From positions 694,973,501-695,037,500 of the forward strand of contig CM057454.1 in NCBI GenBank assembly GCA_016271365.2: a stretch of 64,000 bases of DNA. Reading direction: 5' to 3'. Of this stretch, positions 46,690-57,925 are shown one piece after another (the stretch's first letter is position 1; each line of letters opens with the position of its first letter). The stretch is from Neoceratodus forsteri (lineage: Eukaryota > Chordata > Ceratodontiformes > Ceratodontidae). The position numbers were made by a program, and so were the translations under genes. The notes beneath the pieces were generated by a model, which did no database searches, had not been told where the DNA came from, and worked only from the letters and a program-made list of their open reading frames with translations.

Positions 46690-48310
46690 AGTTGGGAAAC
46701 TCTGCTCTGCTGATTAATTTATGAATGTCCCTCATTTTGTGAAGTTAATCTGCAATGTGAAGTCCCAACTTTGCCCCCTAAAAACTCCACAAAATGTCTG
46801 CATTTTGTTGATTTTTTTCTACTGTCAGTGGTCCAGCCCCTCTGTCGATTGCCACCCCACGTAGAATAAAATTCCCTGATGTCTAGAGCCCCCCCTGCCG
46901 ATCAACCGCTCAGTGTAAAATTACATTCCCTGGTGTCTAGTTTTCCCCCACCCACCGATCGCTGGCACAATGCAAAACTCCACCCCTGCATATCACAGGC
47001 CCGATGTAAAATTAATTTCCCTGGTATCTACTGATCACTGGTGTGATGTAAATCATAAAGTTTCCCTGGCATCCAGTGATTCCTCCCTCCACCCTCACTC
47101 ATGCAAGATCAAAACATATCTCCTGGTATCTAATGGTCCCTCCCCTCATCCGCAACCATGTTCAATGATTCAAAACTTATTCCCTGGTGTTTAGCACACC
47201 CACCCCACCCCAGCAGGCAGTGCCCCACCACTTGCTCCTCGACCCGACCCCAAGCGGGTGACCGGCACAGCCCTCTGCTCTCCACCTCACTGGCCACCTG
47301 ATTCGAGAGTCAATGAATGAGCGCATACTTATACAAGCATGTGCTCACTCATTCAACTCATATTCATTCATTGAGTTCATTCATTCTGTCAGCAGCTCAG
47401 ACAAGAGTTGAGGCCCGTTCTGGTCACCAGTGGGGGGGCATTGGGATGGGGGGAATGGCATTGTGGGCAATCTTTTCCTCCCCACCTGTGACCAGAACAG
47501 CCCTCTGCTCTTGTCTGTACCACCGACAGAATGTGAAGGTCCACAGTGCCAGCTGGCCTGTCAATAGATGAGCACATCCCTGTACAAGTACACGATCATT
47601 CATTGACAGCTCAGTCAAGTAGCCGGCATGGTGGAGAGCAGAGGAATGTGCTGATCGCCTGCTTGGAGTCTGGGTAGGGGTAACACGGTGGTGGGGCACT
47701 ATCTGTTGGAGTGGGGGCTCCACTAGACAATAGTGAATACGCTCTTGAAACATTGGGCATGGGTGCGGGTGGAGGGAGGGACTGCTAGACACCAGGGAAT
47801 TTATTTTGATCTGGCATAGGTGTAGGTAGGGGAGGAATGACTGGACACCAGGTAAACTTTATGATTTACAATGGGACAGCGATCGGTGGGGGGACTACTA
47901 GACACCAGGAAATTAATTTTACATTCGGACAGTGATTGGTGGTGGGAGGCCATTAGACACCAAGAATTTTATTCTATGTTGGGCCAGCAATCATTGGGCA
48001 GGGCCACTGCATACCAGGGAATGTTATTGTATGTTGGGCCAGTGATCAGCAGGCATGGTGGGCAACTAGACACCAGCGAAATACTGGGCCAGTGATCGGC
48101 GGCGGCGGGGGGGGGGTTGCCATTTCTAACTTTGCCTTGCTTTGGGGTTTTTTTAAAGTGCAATTTGCACTTAAAAAAAAAAAAAAGTAAGGTGAAATTA
48201 CAAACGGAGAATTTTCTATCACACCTGGAAACTTTTCAAAAATGATCCACAGAGGTGGATTTTGTGACTTCACCTGAAATTTGCATGTGAATTAAAACTC
48301 TCTTGCGTTT
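46690..48310. mobile_element. Foldback element FB3, mirrored arrays of six units per arm
   Basis: Left-arm cores CCCTGGTGTCTAG or close lie at 46874, 46928, 47018, 47064, 47121 and 47182. Right-arm cores in reverse complement (CTAGACACCAGGG) lie at 47785, 47840, 47898, 47952, 48008 and 48066. The right arm is the more regular, 54-58 bp apart. The centre (47230-47640) is itself palindromic: GCACAGCCCTCTGCTC near 47272 against GAGAGCAGAGG near 47634, and GTTCTGGTCACCAG against TGACCAGAAC. It splits the Penelope-like coding sequence. No transposase is visible. End positions are approximate. Confidence 0.83.
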
Positions 48311-48319
48311 CTAGCAAGC

Positions 48320-48838
48320 AATCATCAGATGACAGCTGCACCAAATAAAGTAACTTTTTTTAACACAAGAGGCTCCAGTACAAACGCAGGAGGAGACAGA
48401 CCATATAGAACCAGACCAAATAATTTAGGAACATGATAAGACATGGCTGCAGAGGAGGAAAAAAACAAGCACAAGAAAACAACAATCAGCCCCAGTCAAA
48501 CAAGACAACCTGAGGGGCAAAGACAAGTGATGAATCTATCAGATTCTGTAATGACCCCAGCACAAATGTTAGTTCTTTCTAGGGGTTCATGTGTTCCAAA
48601 ACCACATGTGGACAGATTCACAGTTCAGTTAGATCTTGAGAAAACATTCCATAAGATCCGTCTCAAAAAGCTTTTCTACAGAAAGAAAAAAATTGGGAAG
48701 AAATGGAACATTGCTCCCATTAACAACATGCTATTCAGATCAGGCTATGGCTGTGGACATTTCTGTTACTTACTCTCCACCCATCATGCCACAAAATACC
48801 AATGGGGATCATTCTGTTGCTGACACAAATACCAATAT
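48320..48838 (+). pseudogene. Penelope-like element, region upstream of RT
   Basis: The open frame 48443-48823 contains VMNLSDSVMTPAQMLVLSRG and DRFTVQLDLEKTFHKIRLKK. This matches the conserved 'vNLS...L...E...LS.G..F.P......D.......F.RK.RL' pattern before the RT of Penelope-like elements. The frame changes near 48720 and coding stops where a CR1 tail begins at 48839. The next part lies at 54166. Confidence 0.68.
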
Positions 48839-49084
48839 TAGAAACATAGAAACATAGAAATATAGAAGTTGATGGCAGATAAGGACCAAGGCCCATCCAG
48901 TCTGCCCATTTCTTTTTCTACTTAATATATGTTCCATCGGTCTTTGCTCTGTCAATGGCCTACCTATCATAAATAGAAAACATAGAAACATAGACTTTGA
49001 CAGCAGATAAGGACCACTTGGCCCACCCAGTCTGCCCATTTCACTACCTACTGGATAAGCTGCAGATTCTAGTTAACCAACAGC
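48839..49084 (-). mobile_element. Two CR1 3' ends in tandem
   Basis: The 3' UTR signature (TCTGCCATCAACTTC-like on minus, then a CTATGTTTCTATGTTTC tail) appears twice, at 48840-48915 and 48972-49047, both antisense. The second belongs to the CR1 with the open frame. The first must be another, very short CR1 insertion or a 3'-end duplication. The octamer-like tail is typical of CR1. Confidence 0.8.
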
Positions 49085-51225
49085 CTACTTCCTGCAACCC
49101 TCCACTATAATTGCCTTACGTCTCTCCCATGCATGTTTGAATTCTCCCACTGTTTTAGACCCAACGACCTCCTCAGGAAGGCAGTTCCATGTATCCACCA
49201 CTCTCTCCGTGAAAAAAAATTTCCTCACATTACCCCTGAGCCGTCCCCCCTCTATCTTTAAATTGTGCCCTCTTGTTCTTACACATCTCTTTTTCTGAAA
49301 GATGCTACCCTCCTGGACTTTGTTGATTCCCTTGAGGTACTTGAAAGTTTCTATCATGTCCCCCCTGTACCTCCTTTCATCAAGAGTATACATATTAAGC
49401 TCTCTCCGTCTCTCTTCATATGGTTTCTGCTGCAGACCCTGCATCATTTTAGTTGCCCTCCTCTGGACTGCTTCCATCCTGTCTATGTCCTTGCATAGAT
49501 AAGGTCTCCAAAACTGCACACAGTACTCCAGATGGGGTCTCACCAACTGTCTGTATAGCGGGATAACCACTTCCCTTTTTCTACTTGTGATGCCCCTTCC
49601 TATGCATCCCAGTATCCCCCTGGCTCTCCTTACCGACTTTTCACATTGCTTACTCACCTTTAGGTTATCTGATATGACTACCCCCAGATCCCTTTCCATT
49701 GTTGTTGTTGTTAGTACCTCCCCTGCTATTGTGTACTCTTCTCCTGGGTTTTTGTCTCCTAGGTGCATTACTTTGCACTTCTTTGCATTGAATCTAAGTT
49801 GCCATATGTCTGACCATTCCTCCAACCTTGCCAAGTCCCTTCTCATCTTTTCTACCCCCTCTAGTGTATCAACTCTGTTACAGATCTTTGTGTCATCTGC
49901 AAAGAGGCATACCTTTCCCTCCAGACCCTCTGCAATGTCACCTATAAAGATGTTAAAGAGGACTGGACCCAGTACTGAGCCCTGAGGTACTCCACTAGCA
50001 ACCCCCCTTTCTTCGGAATGTGTTCCATTCACTATTACCTTCTGTGTCCTGTTGTGCAGCCAATTTGCTACCCAGGCTACAACCCTGGGACCCACTCCCA
50101 GGCTGGCTAACTTGATTATTAATCTTTTGTGTGGGACTGTGTCAAATGCCTTGCTAAAGTCTAGGTAGGCCATATCCACAGTCCCTCCCTGGTCTATTAC
50201 TTTGGTTACCCAGTCAAAGAAATCAATTAGATTCGTCTGACATGACCTTCCTGCTGTAAATCCATGCTGCTTTGGGTCCTGTGCCCTGCTGACCTCTAGG
50301 TACTCAACAGTTCTTTCTTTCAGAAGTGATTCCATCATTTTCCCTACCACTGAGGTCAAACTTATAGGTCTGTAGTTTCCTGCTTCTGCCTTGCTCCCAC
50401 ATTTGTGAAGGGGAATCACATCTGCCCTCCTCCAGTCCTCAGGTACCACCCCATCCTGCCATGATTTGTTAAAAAGCATGGTCAGTGGTGTCACTAGGTC
50501 CTCCCTTAGTTCTTTTAGGATTCTGGGGTGAATCCCGTCAGGCCCCATTGCTTTGTCCACCTTGAGTTTTAGGAGTTGTTTCAGGACTCTTTCTTCTGTG
50601 AATGGACTGGTGTCAACCCCCCTACCCAGAGTGCTTCTATTGTCTGGTTTAGGTAACTCCTGCTCATCTTCTTTTGTGAATACTGAGCAAAAGTATTCAT
50701 TCAGTATCTCTGCCTTTTCACTGTCTGCCTCTGCCCACCTCCCCTCTCCTTTATTAATCTTTATTATCTCTCGCTTAACCTTTCTATGTTCCCTAATGTA
50801 CCTATAAATGGTTTTATCCCCCTTTTTAACTGAGTTGGCTATTTTTTCCTCAGTTTGGGCCTTTGCTATTCTGACTGCCTTACCCACTTCTTTCTGCTTT
50901 AATTGATACAGTTCCCTGTCATGCTTCTTCTGTGATTCCTTATACTTTCTGAATGCAGCCTTTTTCTCCTTAACCTTCCCTGCCACCTCTTTAGAGAACC
51001 ATAGTAGTTTTTTACTCTGCTTTGTTTTCTTAATTTGTTTCACACAAAGGCTTGTTGCCTCTATGATGGCAGTTTTGATTTTTCTCCATTGTTCTTCCAC
51101 CCCTCCTTTTTGGCCATTTGCTAGTGCATTCTTCAGGTATTCACCCATTTTGCCAAAGTCAGCCCTTCTAAAGTCCAGTATCCTTGTTTTTGTATGGCTT
51201 ATCTCCATGGTTGTGCTCATTGTGG
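49085..51225 (-). CDS. CR1 LINE ORF2, reverse transcriptase to C-terminus, open frame (CR1-1)
   Basis: About 710 codons are open without a stop. In order: the end of the endonuclease-RT linker (RILDFRRADFGKMGEYLK, DKTIYRYIREHRK), RT with MGPDGIHPRILKELR, AGNYRPISLTSVVGKMMES, QHGFTAGRSC, LDFSKAFDTVPHKRL, ASGVPQGSVLGPVLFN, the active-site box FADD at 49892-49903 and AKKCKVMHLG. The CR1 C-terminus follows with VRPHLEYCVQFWRP, VQRRATKMMQG, ERRYRGDMIETFKYLKG, FFFTERVVDTWNCLP and a stop at 49085. It lacks the nuclease, so it is 5'-truncated. The frame reads on to an ATG near 51271, but those first residues come from an inverted CR1 scrap at 51238-51302 and are not a real start. It probably inserted recently. 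Confidence 0.93.
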
Positions 51226-51237
51226 AAGCACACTGTG

Positions 51238-51302
51238 CAAAGGAGGGAGAGAGGTGATATGATCGAAACATTCAAACACCTTAAGGGCATTAACAGGGTG
51301 AA
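51238..51302 (+). mobile_element. Inverted CR1 scrap between two CR1 copies
   Basis: About 65 bases (GGTGATATGAT.GAAACATTC and on) are the reverse complement of 51517-51583 inside CR1-2. The strand is opposite to both neighbours. It fits an inverted 5' end formed during insertion, or gene conversion. Confidence 0.85.
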
Positions 51303-54165
51303 CTCATCTGTATTGCTCCCTTATGCCTATCCCATGCCTGTTTGAAGCCCTGCACTGTATTCATATCCACCACTTTCTGAGATAGGCCATCCCATGCATC
51401 CACCACCCTTTATGTGAAAAAGAACTTCCTCACATTACCACTTAATCGGCCTCCCTCTAATCTCATGCTGTGTTCTCTTGTCCTGCTATTTTTCTTATAT
51501 TGAAACATGTTGGACTCTTTCACCCTGTTAATGCCCTTAAGGTGTTTGAATGTTTCAATCATATCACCTCTCTCCCTCCTTTGCTCTATGGTATACATAC
51601 TGAGCTCTGTTAATCTGTCCTCATAAGTTTTCTGATGCAGTCCCTGCACCATTTTGGTTGCCCTTCTCTGGACTGCTTCAATTTGGTTAATGTCCTTGTG
51701 AAGGTGTGGCCTCCAGTACTGCATGCAGTAGTCCAGATGGGGCCTAACCAGTGTCTTGTAAAGAGGGATTATTACCCCCCTTTTCCAACTTGCGATACCC
51801 CTACTAATACACCCTAATATCCCCCTAGTTTTACCTACTGCTTTAGTGGTCTGCTTAGATGATTTCAGGTCATCGGTGATGATGATGCCCAAGTCTCTTT
51901 CTTCCCTTGTGACTGCTAGCAAATCCCCCCTCCCAGCCTATAGGTGGCTTCAGGGTTTCTCTTCCCTATGTGCATGATCATGCACTTCTTTGCATTAAAC
52001 CCCAGTTGCCACTCTTCTGACCATTTTGCTAGTTTATCCAGATCTCTTCTCATTCTGCCCACCCCGTCTGGATCATCTACTGTGTTGTAGATCTTGGTGT
52101 CATCTTCAAACAGACAAACCTTACCCTCCACTCCATCTGCAATGTCACTGATGAAGATATTGAAGAGGACTGGACCCAGGACTGATCCCTGAGGTACTCC
52201 ACTTGTGACTTGCATCTCTTCTGACTGTATACCATTTACCACCACTCTCTGTTTTCTGCCCATCAACCAATTTGCCACCCATTTGACCAATATCTGACCC
52301 ACGAGTCTACCCAGCTTATTAATCAATCTTCTATGTGGAACAGTATCGAAAACTTTGCTGAAGTCAAGGTAGGAGACATCAACTGCTCCCCCTTGGTCCA
52401 CCACTCTGGTTACCCAGTCAAAGAAATCTATGAGATTATTTTGACAGGACCTTCCTTTTGTAAACCCATGCTGTCTTGAATCCTGTGTTCCTATGGATTC
52501 CAGGTGTTGCATGATCCTTTCCTTAAGGAGTGCCTCCATAATCTTGCCCACTACTGAGGTAAGACTGACTGGTCTGTAGTTCCCTGCCTCCTCCCTGCTA
52601 CCACTCTTTTGCAGCGGGATCACATGAGTCCTTCTCCAGTCTTCTGGGACTTCTCCTGAGCTCAGAGACTCACTAAACAGTTCTGTGAATGGCTCTGCTA
52701 GTTCCACCCTTAGCTCCTTTAGTACCCTGGGATGTGTGCCATCAGTTCCCATTGCCTTGTCCACTCTGAACTTATCAAGCTCTTGTAGGACCTTTCTTTT
52801 GTGAAGGAACTATTGCACACCTCCCTCCCCCCTGTGTCCATGGTGCTGAGCTGTGGGCCCTGCCCTACCTTCTGTTCAGTAAATACTGAGTACAAGTATC
52901 TATTTAGGATAGATGCTTTTACTTGGTCCTCTTCCTCACACGCCCCCTTATCTCCTTTGATCTTAGCAATACCACCTCTGGACTTTCTCCTTTCACTAAT
53001 GTAGCTATAGAAAGTCTTGTCAGCTTCTTTTACTGTTTGTGCTATTGTTTCCTCAGTTTGGGCCTTTGCCTGCCTTATTGCCTTCTCTGCTTCCCTAAGG
53101 GAAGTTTGGTATGTCTCCCTTTCTTCACCCTGCAGCGTTCCCTTCTATTTCCTGAAGGCCAGCCTTTTGGCTCTGATCTTTTCTGCTACTGTTTTTGAGA
53201 ACCAAAGTGGTTTCCTTCTTCTTTTGCACTTCCTTTTCTCTCTAACACAATGGGATGTTGCTTCAAGTATTGCATCCTTAATGCTTGCCCACTTTGTCTG
53301 TACCCCCTCACCTGTATTTATTTTTGCCAGGGCTAGCTTAACTCTGTTGGCCATCTTCTCAAAGTCAGCTCCTCTGATGTCCCACATTTTTGCCTTGGAA
53401 TGGGATGATTTAGTTCTAGTAGCCAAATTGAACCATAACATGTGATTGTCACTGGCCCCCACTTGACCTTCTACCTGGAGATCTGTGATCCTTTCCCTGT
53501 TAGTCAGTACTAGATCTAGGATAGCCCTGTCTCTTGTGGGTTGTTGTACCAGTTGTTTGAGGCCTTCCCCCTGGAAAGAATTCACCATGTGTCTAGTTCT
53601 GACAGATGTTCCTGCTGGCATTGACCGATCTGTATCTGGCATGTTGAAGCCTCCCATTATCAGAACCTCCTCTTTAGCTGTCATGTTTTGTATATCTTCT
53701 AACAGTAATGTGTCTATGTCCTCCCACTGGTCTGGGGTCTGTACACAACCCCAGTCTGTATGGCTGTCCCATTTCTTGTTTCCAGGGTGACCCATAGTTC
53801 TTCTGGCTCCTTGTGTATTCTGAATTTCTGTCACTTTGATATTTTCATTGACATACAGGGCCATTCCACCCCTCCTTTTTGTACCTCAATCTCTTCTGAA
53901 CAGTACAAAGCCAGGTACTGAAATCTCCCAAGTGTGGTCACTGGTTAACCACGCTCTCGCTAATTGCTACTATGTCCAGTTTAGCCTCTGTCATTATTGC
54001 CTTCAAATCTGGGCTCTTGTTTCCTAGACGCAAGCATTGGTGTACATGCTTGTTTCCTAGACTGTGAGTACATATTGACTTACTACCTAGCAGCTGGGAT
54101 CCAGAATGGGCCTTAGGAAATTTTGACAATTTGAATTTTGACATGACATAGAATTGGGACACCTT
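51303..54165 (-). pseudogene. CR1 LINE ORF2, near full length but broken (CR1-2)
   Basis: Minus-strand order: endonuclease start with AIMTEAKLDIVAISES near 53995-53950, MALYVNENIKVTEIQ at 53864, EVLIMGGFNMPDTDRSM near 53655, QQPTRDRAILDLVLTNRERI near 53545, a GASDNHMLWFNL end near 53440; linker 53400-52800; RT with MGTDGTHPRVLKELR, GNYRPVSLTSVVGKIMEA, LDFSKVFDTVPHRRL, the active-site box FEDD at 52099-52110 (A to E), NAKKCMIMH; C-terminus from 51922 with VRPHLDYCMQYWRP and ERGDMIETFKHLKG. Breaks occur near 51920, 52790, 53140 and 53870, plus a stop near 51410. The 3' UTR and tail are missing. Confidence 0.92.
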
Positions 54166-54357
54166 TGGACCAAATTCTTCTTTTGGCCACCAAAATCCAT
54201 CTCTTCAGCAACTTCTGTGTTTGAGAAATTGGTACAACAGGAAATTAACAGGATCCTCACTGAAGATTTCATTGTAGCTCATAGAAATATAAGCCCAGAG
54301 GAATTTACAGCACTTAAGGAGCTTTCAAGATGGACAACATCACCATAAAGCAAGCGA
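54166..54357 (+). pseudogene. Penelope-like element, linker before RT
   Basis: An open stretch gives TSVFEKLVQQEINRIL and NISPEEFTALKELSRW, matching the Penelope 'F..LV..DI......N.T..E..AL..L' block that precedes IKPADKGG. The frame breaks in ...WTT, and the following bases can be read as NITIKQA, after which an L2 interrupts at 54358. DKGGKVVV follows at 56197. Confidence 0.75.
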
Positions 54358-56196
54358 ATAAATAATAATAATAATAATCTTTATTTATAGTGCACCTTTC
54401 AAAATCAAGCGCAGTACATTTTAAATAACATCATAATAAAACGTCATAAAAACACTAAAATCAATAATATCAGTCCATGTCGGTACCATCCCCATATGTC
54501 TTCTTCCATAGGAAAGACTTCAATGCTTGTTTAAAATCCCCCACAGTCATGCACTCTCTAATCTAACGGGGTAGAGAATTCCAGAGGGTTGGCGCCATGA
54601 ACATAAAAGCTCAGGCGCCGGAAGATTTTAATGCTACCCTCTGAATCTCTAGCAACCCCTTGTTGGCTGAGCAGAGTGGTCACTCTGGAAAGTAAGGAAC
54701 CAGAAGCTCTTTCAGGTAGTCAGGGCCCAAGCCATGTAGGGCTTTATATGTCAGTAAACCGACTTTAAAGGTGATCTGCCACTGAACTGGCAGCCAGTTC
54801 AGATCCCTCAGCACTGGTGTAATGTGGGAAGAAAGAGGAATCCCCATTAACAACGGGCTGCTGAGTTCTGCACCAGCTGCAAGCGGCGGATATCAACCCC
54901 TGGAAGCCCAAAGTAGAGGGAGTTGCAATAATCCAAACGCGAGGTCACAAAGGCGTGGATCAGTGTAGGCAAGTCGCCAGATGGAACAAGGTGCTTGATC
55001 CTAGTAATGTTCCTCAGATGGTAAAGGATACCTTAACGCATGTAGCCCACACTCTGAGCATGTAAAATGTTAGCCGATCATCAAGGATCACCCCTAGGTC
55101 ACGCACTGTTCAGAGATAGGAGCTGACATCCCCAAGAATAAACCTGAGGGATGATTTGCTCCCCACCCCTATCCAGCGACCAGGATCCATGACCATCACC
55201 TCCGTCTTCCCAGAATTCAACTTCAGCAGCTGGGCCTCATCCAACCTTGTATCTCGTCGATACATTAGTTAAACACTGAGAGTCCTCCATTCTGGTCAGG
55301 TGCAAAAGACAGCTAGAGCTGGGTATCATCGGCATAGCAATGAAACTCCAGCCCATATCGTCTTACAATGTCTCTGAGGGAAGCATGTACACTCAAACAA
55401 CATGGGGACAGCACAGAGCCCTGAGGCACCCCACAGAACAGAGAGGTAGGATCGGAGGAAAATATCCCCGATACCACCCTCTGAGTTCTACCTGTGAGGA
55501 AAGAGGTAAATCATCTGTGAACCAAACCTGACAGCCCACAGATGCATCTCAGGCATTCAAGCAACACCCCATAGTCTACGGTGTCAAATGCTGCTGACTG
55601 ATCCAGCAGGACCAAAATGGACAGTTTTTTCTGGTCTCTCGCCATCAAGAGATCATTGAGCACCTGAACCAGAGCAGTCTCAGTGCTGTGCCTCTTTCAA
55701 AAACCCGATTGAAGAGGATCATAGATGTTATGGATGGTCAAATCGTTGTCCAACTGGGCAGCCACTACTTTCTCAATTACCTTCCCCACAAAGGGAACGT
55801 TCGAGATAGGCCTATAGTTAGTGACGAAGTCTGGGTCCAAGGAAGCCTTCTTCAACACTGGTGTCACCACTGCCTCCTTCAGGAAGCAGGGATATTCACC
55901 AGAGTCTAAGGAGCACCAGACTATCCTCGCCAGAACCGGGATGACAACCTTCCCACAGCCCATGATCAGGGCTGTAGGACCCGGGTCTAAACTACAGCAT
56001 GTAGTGCGCATACCCTGGACAATCCTCATAACATCTTTGATTTCTGGCCTTTTGAAGGAACTCCAGGAAAACCGAGGGATTGCGACCTGGGGCTGATCTA
56101 TGGCAACTCCCATAGAGAGTGCTGTGCGGATCTCCATCCTGATGTCGTCCACCTTATCTGCAAAGAACCGAGCAAGCGCCTCACAAGGATAAAGGG
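54358..56196 (-). pseudogene. L2-like LINE nested in the Penelope-like element
   Basis: Minus-strand order: FFADKVDDIRMEI near 56165-56130, KDVMRIVQGMRT near 56030, NYRPISNVPFVGKVIEKVV near 55830-55770, an AAFDTVDY-like block near 55580, CGVPQGSVLSP near 55430-55400, HCYADDTQL with YADD at 55324-55335, then LSFAPDQ, KLNSGKTEVMVM near 55220 and a broken C-terminus to 54600. The tail is (TTA)n with AATAAAG, seen as AATAATAATAATAATC at 54361-54379. It is 5'-truncated within the linker. Several frameshifts. Same family as 13420-14485. Confidence 0.88.
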
Positions 56197-56510
56197 GGAA
56201 AAGTTGTGGTCATTTATTTGTTTATTAAAGTGTTACACCAGGAAAGTCATGAACACTTCTTATTATTTACATAAAGCATTGACACAGTGGAAAAACACTA
56301 ACCTCTATCGGCCACTTGATGGGAACCCTACATCTGTTTATAAGAAAAAATGTAACAATTTTCTGCTTTTTTACAGGTCCAAGGGAGTAATTTCTGACCA
56401 GGAATGTAAGTACCTGTCAAAGGAATTACAAGCTGTCCCAACATTTTACATGTTACCTAAGGTGCACAAGAACCCTTATTATACCCTGGACATAAAAAAA
56501 AAGGCTTCAA
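56197..56510 (+). pseudogene. Penelope-like element, RT fingers
   Basis: It begins DKGGKVVV and, after frame changes, is open at 56204-56713 with YRPLDGNPTSVYKKKC, GVISDQECKYLSKEL and PTFYMLPKVHKNP. FY.LPK.HK is a Penelope RT signature. The expected GRPIVS block, active site and GIY-YIG nuclease do not follow; similarity ends near 56500. Confidence 0.8.
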
Positions 56511-56985
56511 ATCCTGCATTCCGATTGGCTGGTTGGCATCTCCGAGGTGTTATAAATCCTACAATCCCCAACAAAAGAGGTGCCAATCAGCTATACCCTC
56601 ATACCCCCCAAACAGTTAATCTATCTGAAAAGGTTTTCACCTCAAAATGGCTGCCATTGTTTTTCTCACCGCTACAGATAATTGAACCCCTCCTCCATTA
56701 CAAGGTCTCCTAAACTGCAATGGAGTCAGGTTTTGAATTTTTACCCTTGCAAACTAGATGACATTTTCCATTCACTTGAGTCAAAGAAGCCCCAAATAGT
56801 TCAACCTACTGAAACAGCTTTACCTGTTGCTTCCCCTACTGTGTCCAGCGATCCTCATGCCCCAGCCACTGAAGCAGCAAACCATGCCATCCCGATTCCT
56901 TCTTCAGTAAACACTGCTCCAACCCCGTCAAACTCTGCAGTCATCAGTTCTGCACCAGACCCATCCAATCCTATGAAACCCATGT
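56511..56985 (+). other. Unassigned sequence, possible LINE 5' leader and ORF1 start
   Basis: It contains an inverted CCAAT box (GATTGGCTGG) near 56522 and an open stretch (56682-56987) rich in Pro, Ser, Thr and Ala (ETALPVASPTVSSDP) with no domain. It ends exactly where an antisense Rex1-like RT begins, so it may be the inverted 5' part of that LINE. Confidence 0.35.
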
Positions 56986-57925
56986 GAGATAATAGGTACA
57001 CGGCCCTATAGTTCTCAGAGAGCTGGGTATCTCCTGACTTGTAAATAGGGACAGTCCTTGCCTCTTTCCATATTGATGGTACAGTGGATGTAGTCAGGGA
57101 CTGAGTAATAATATATGAGAGAAGTTTGGCTATATAGGCTGCAACCAGATTTATAAATTTTGGGGAGAGGCCAGCACTACCTGCACTGCCTGAGTTGGGT
57201 AGTGCCATCAGATGTCGGTATATTTCTGATTGGGATGTGACTTTGAGGTAGAAAGGTGGGCAGCTGGCATGAACAGGTGGAGTATGAGGACCTTGCAGAG
57301 CAGAGGAGAGCTGGGATAAATATGTGTCCAGATCTGTCATTGAGTAGGTTTGCTGTGGTTACTGGGTCAGACTGAGGGCTAGTAACAGTGCTGAGGATGA
57401 TTGCAGAAGGTTTTATGACAGGTTTAATTACTGAGTTTATTGTTGACCAAAAGCTACATGGGTTTCCTAGGTTACGTATTTGCTGATGTTTAAAGTAGGT
57501 GGCCTTTAAGGATTTAATTTCATGTTTACAAGTGTTTCTGGGAGTCCTGTAGGTGCATCAGTTTTCCAATGTGGGTGCTGATTTGTTTTTTGCCCAGGCT
57601 TTGTCCCTAAACTTCATGAGTGCAACAAGTTTCTTTGTAACCCATTTAGTGTTTCCACCCCTAACTCACCTTGTGTTTGGGAAGTGTTTATTTTGAATGG
57701 AGTTCAGTGCAGTGATAAAGTAGCCTGGTGCTGAATCAACACCTTTAGGTGAGAAAAGCTTTTGCCAATGTATTCTCTATATATCCGAAATGAGAGCACC
57801 CCTGTCCACCTTAGCAAAACACCAAAATGAAATAAGTTGAAGTGGTATGAAATTCCTACTGGCTGACCATGTGCAACATGTGGGGGAATGATCACTGATG
57901 GAGTCTGGTAGCACTCCAGAACACC
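56986..57925 (-). pseudogene. Rex1-like LINE, linker and first RT block (copy E)
   Basis: The open minus-strand stretch 57340-56990 gives MTDLDTYLSQLSSAL, SGSAGSAGLSPKFINLV and KEARTVPIYKSGDTQLSEN, the start of RT (motif 0 to 1). Then coding ends abruptly at 56986. Upstream (57400-57925) is a broken nuclease-RT linker. Both the 3' and 5' ends are missing. Confidence 0.7.

Noticed and set aside
49265..51257. Several plus-strand frames of 60-130 codons opposite CR1
   Set aside because: They mirror the antisense CR1 coding sequence and have no domains of their own.
51225..51271. ATG near 51271 as the start of the CR1 protein
   Set aside because: Those codons come from an inverted CR1 scrap, not from the CR1 reading itself.
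54340..56200. AGCAAGCG on both sides as target duplication of the L2
   Set aside because: The right-hand copy is part of the L2 coding sequence, so the match is probably chance.
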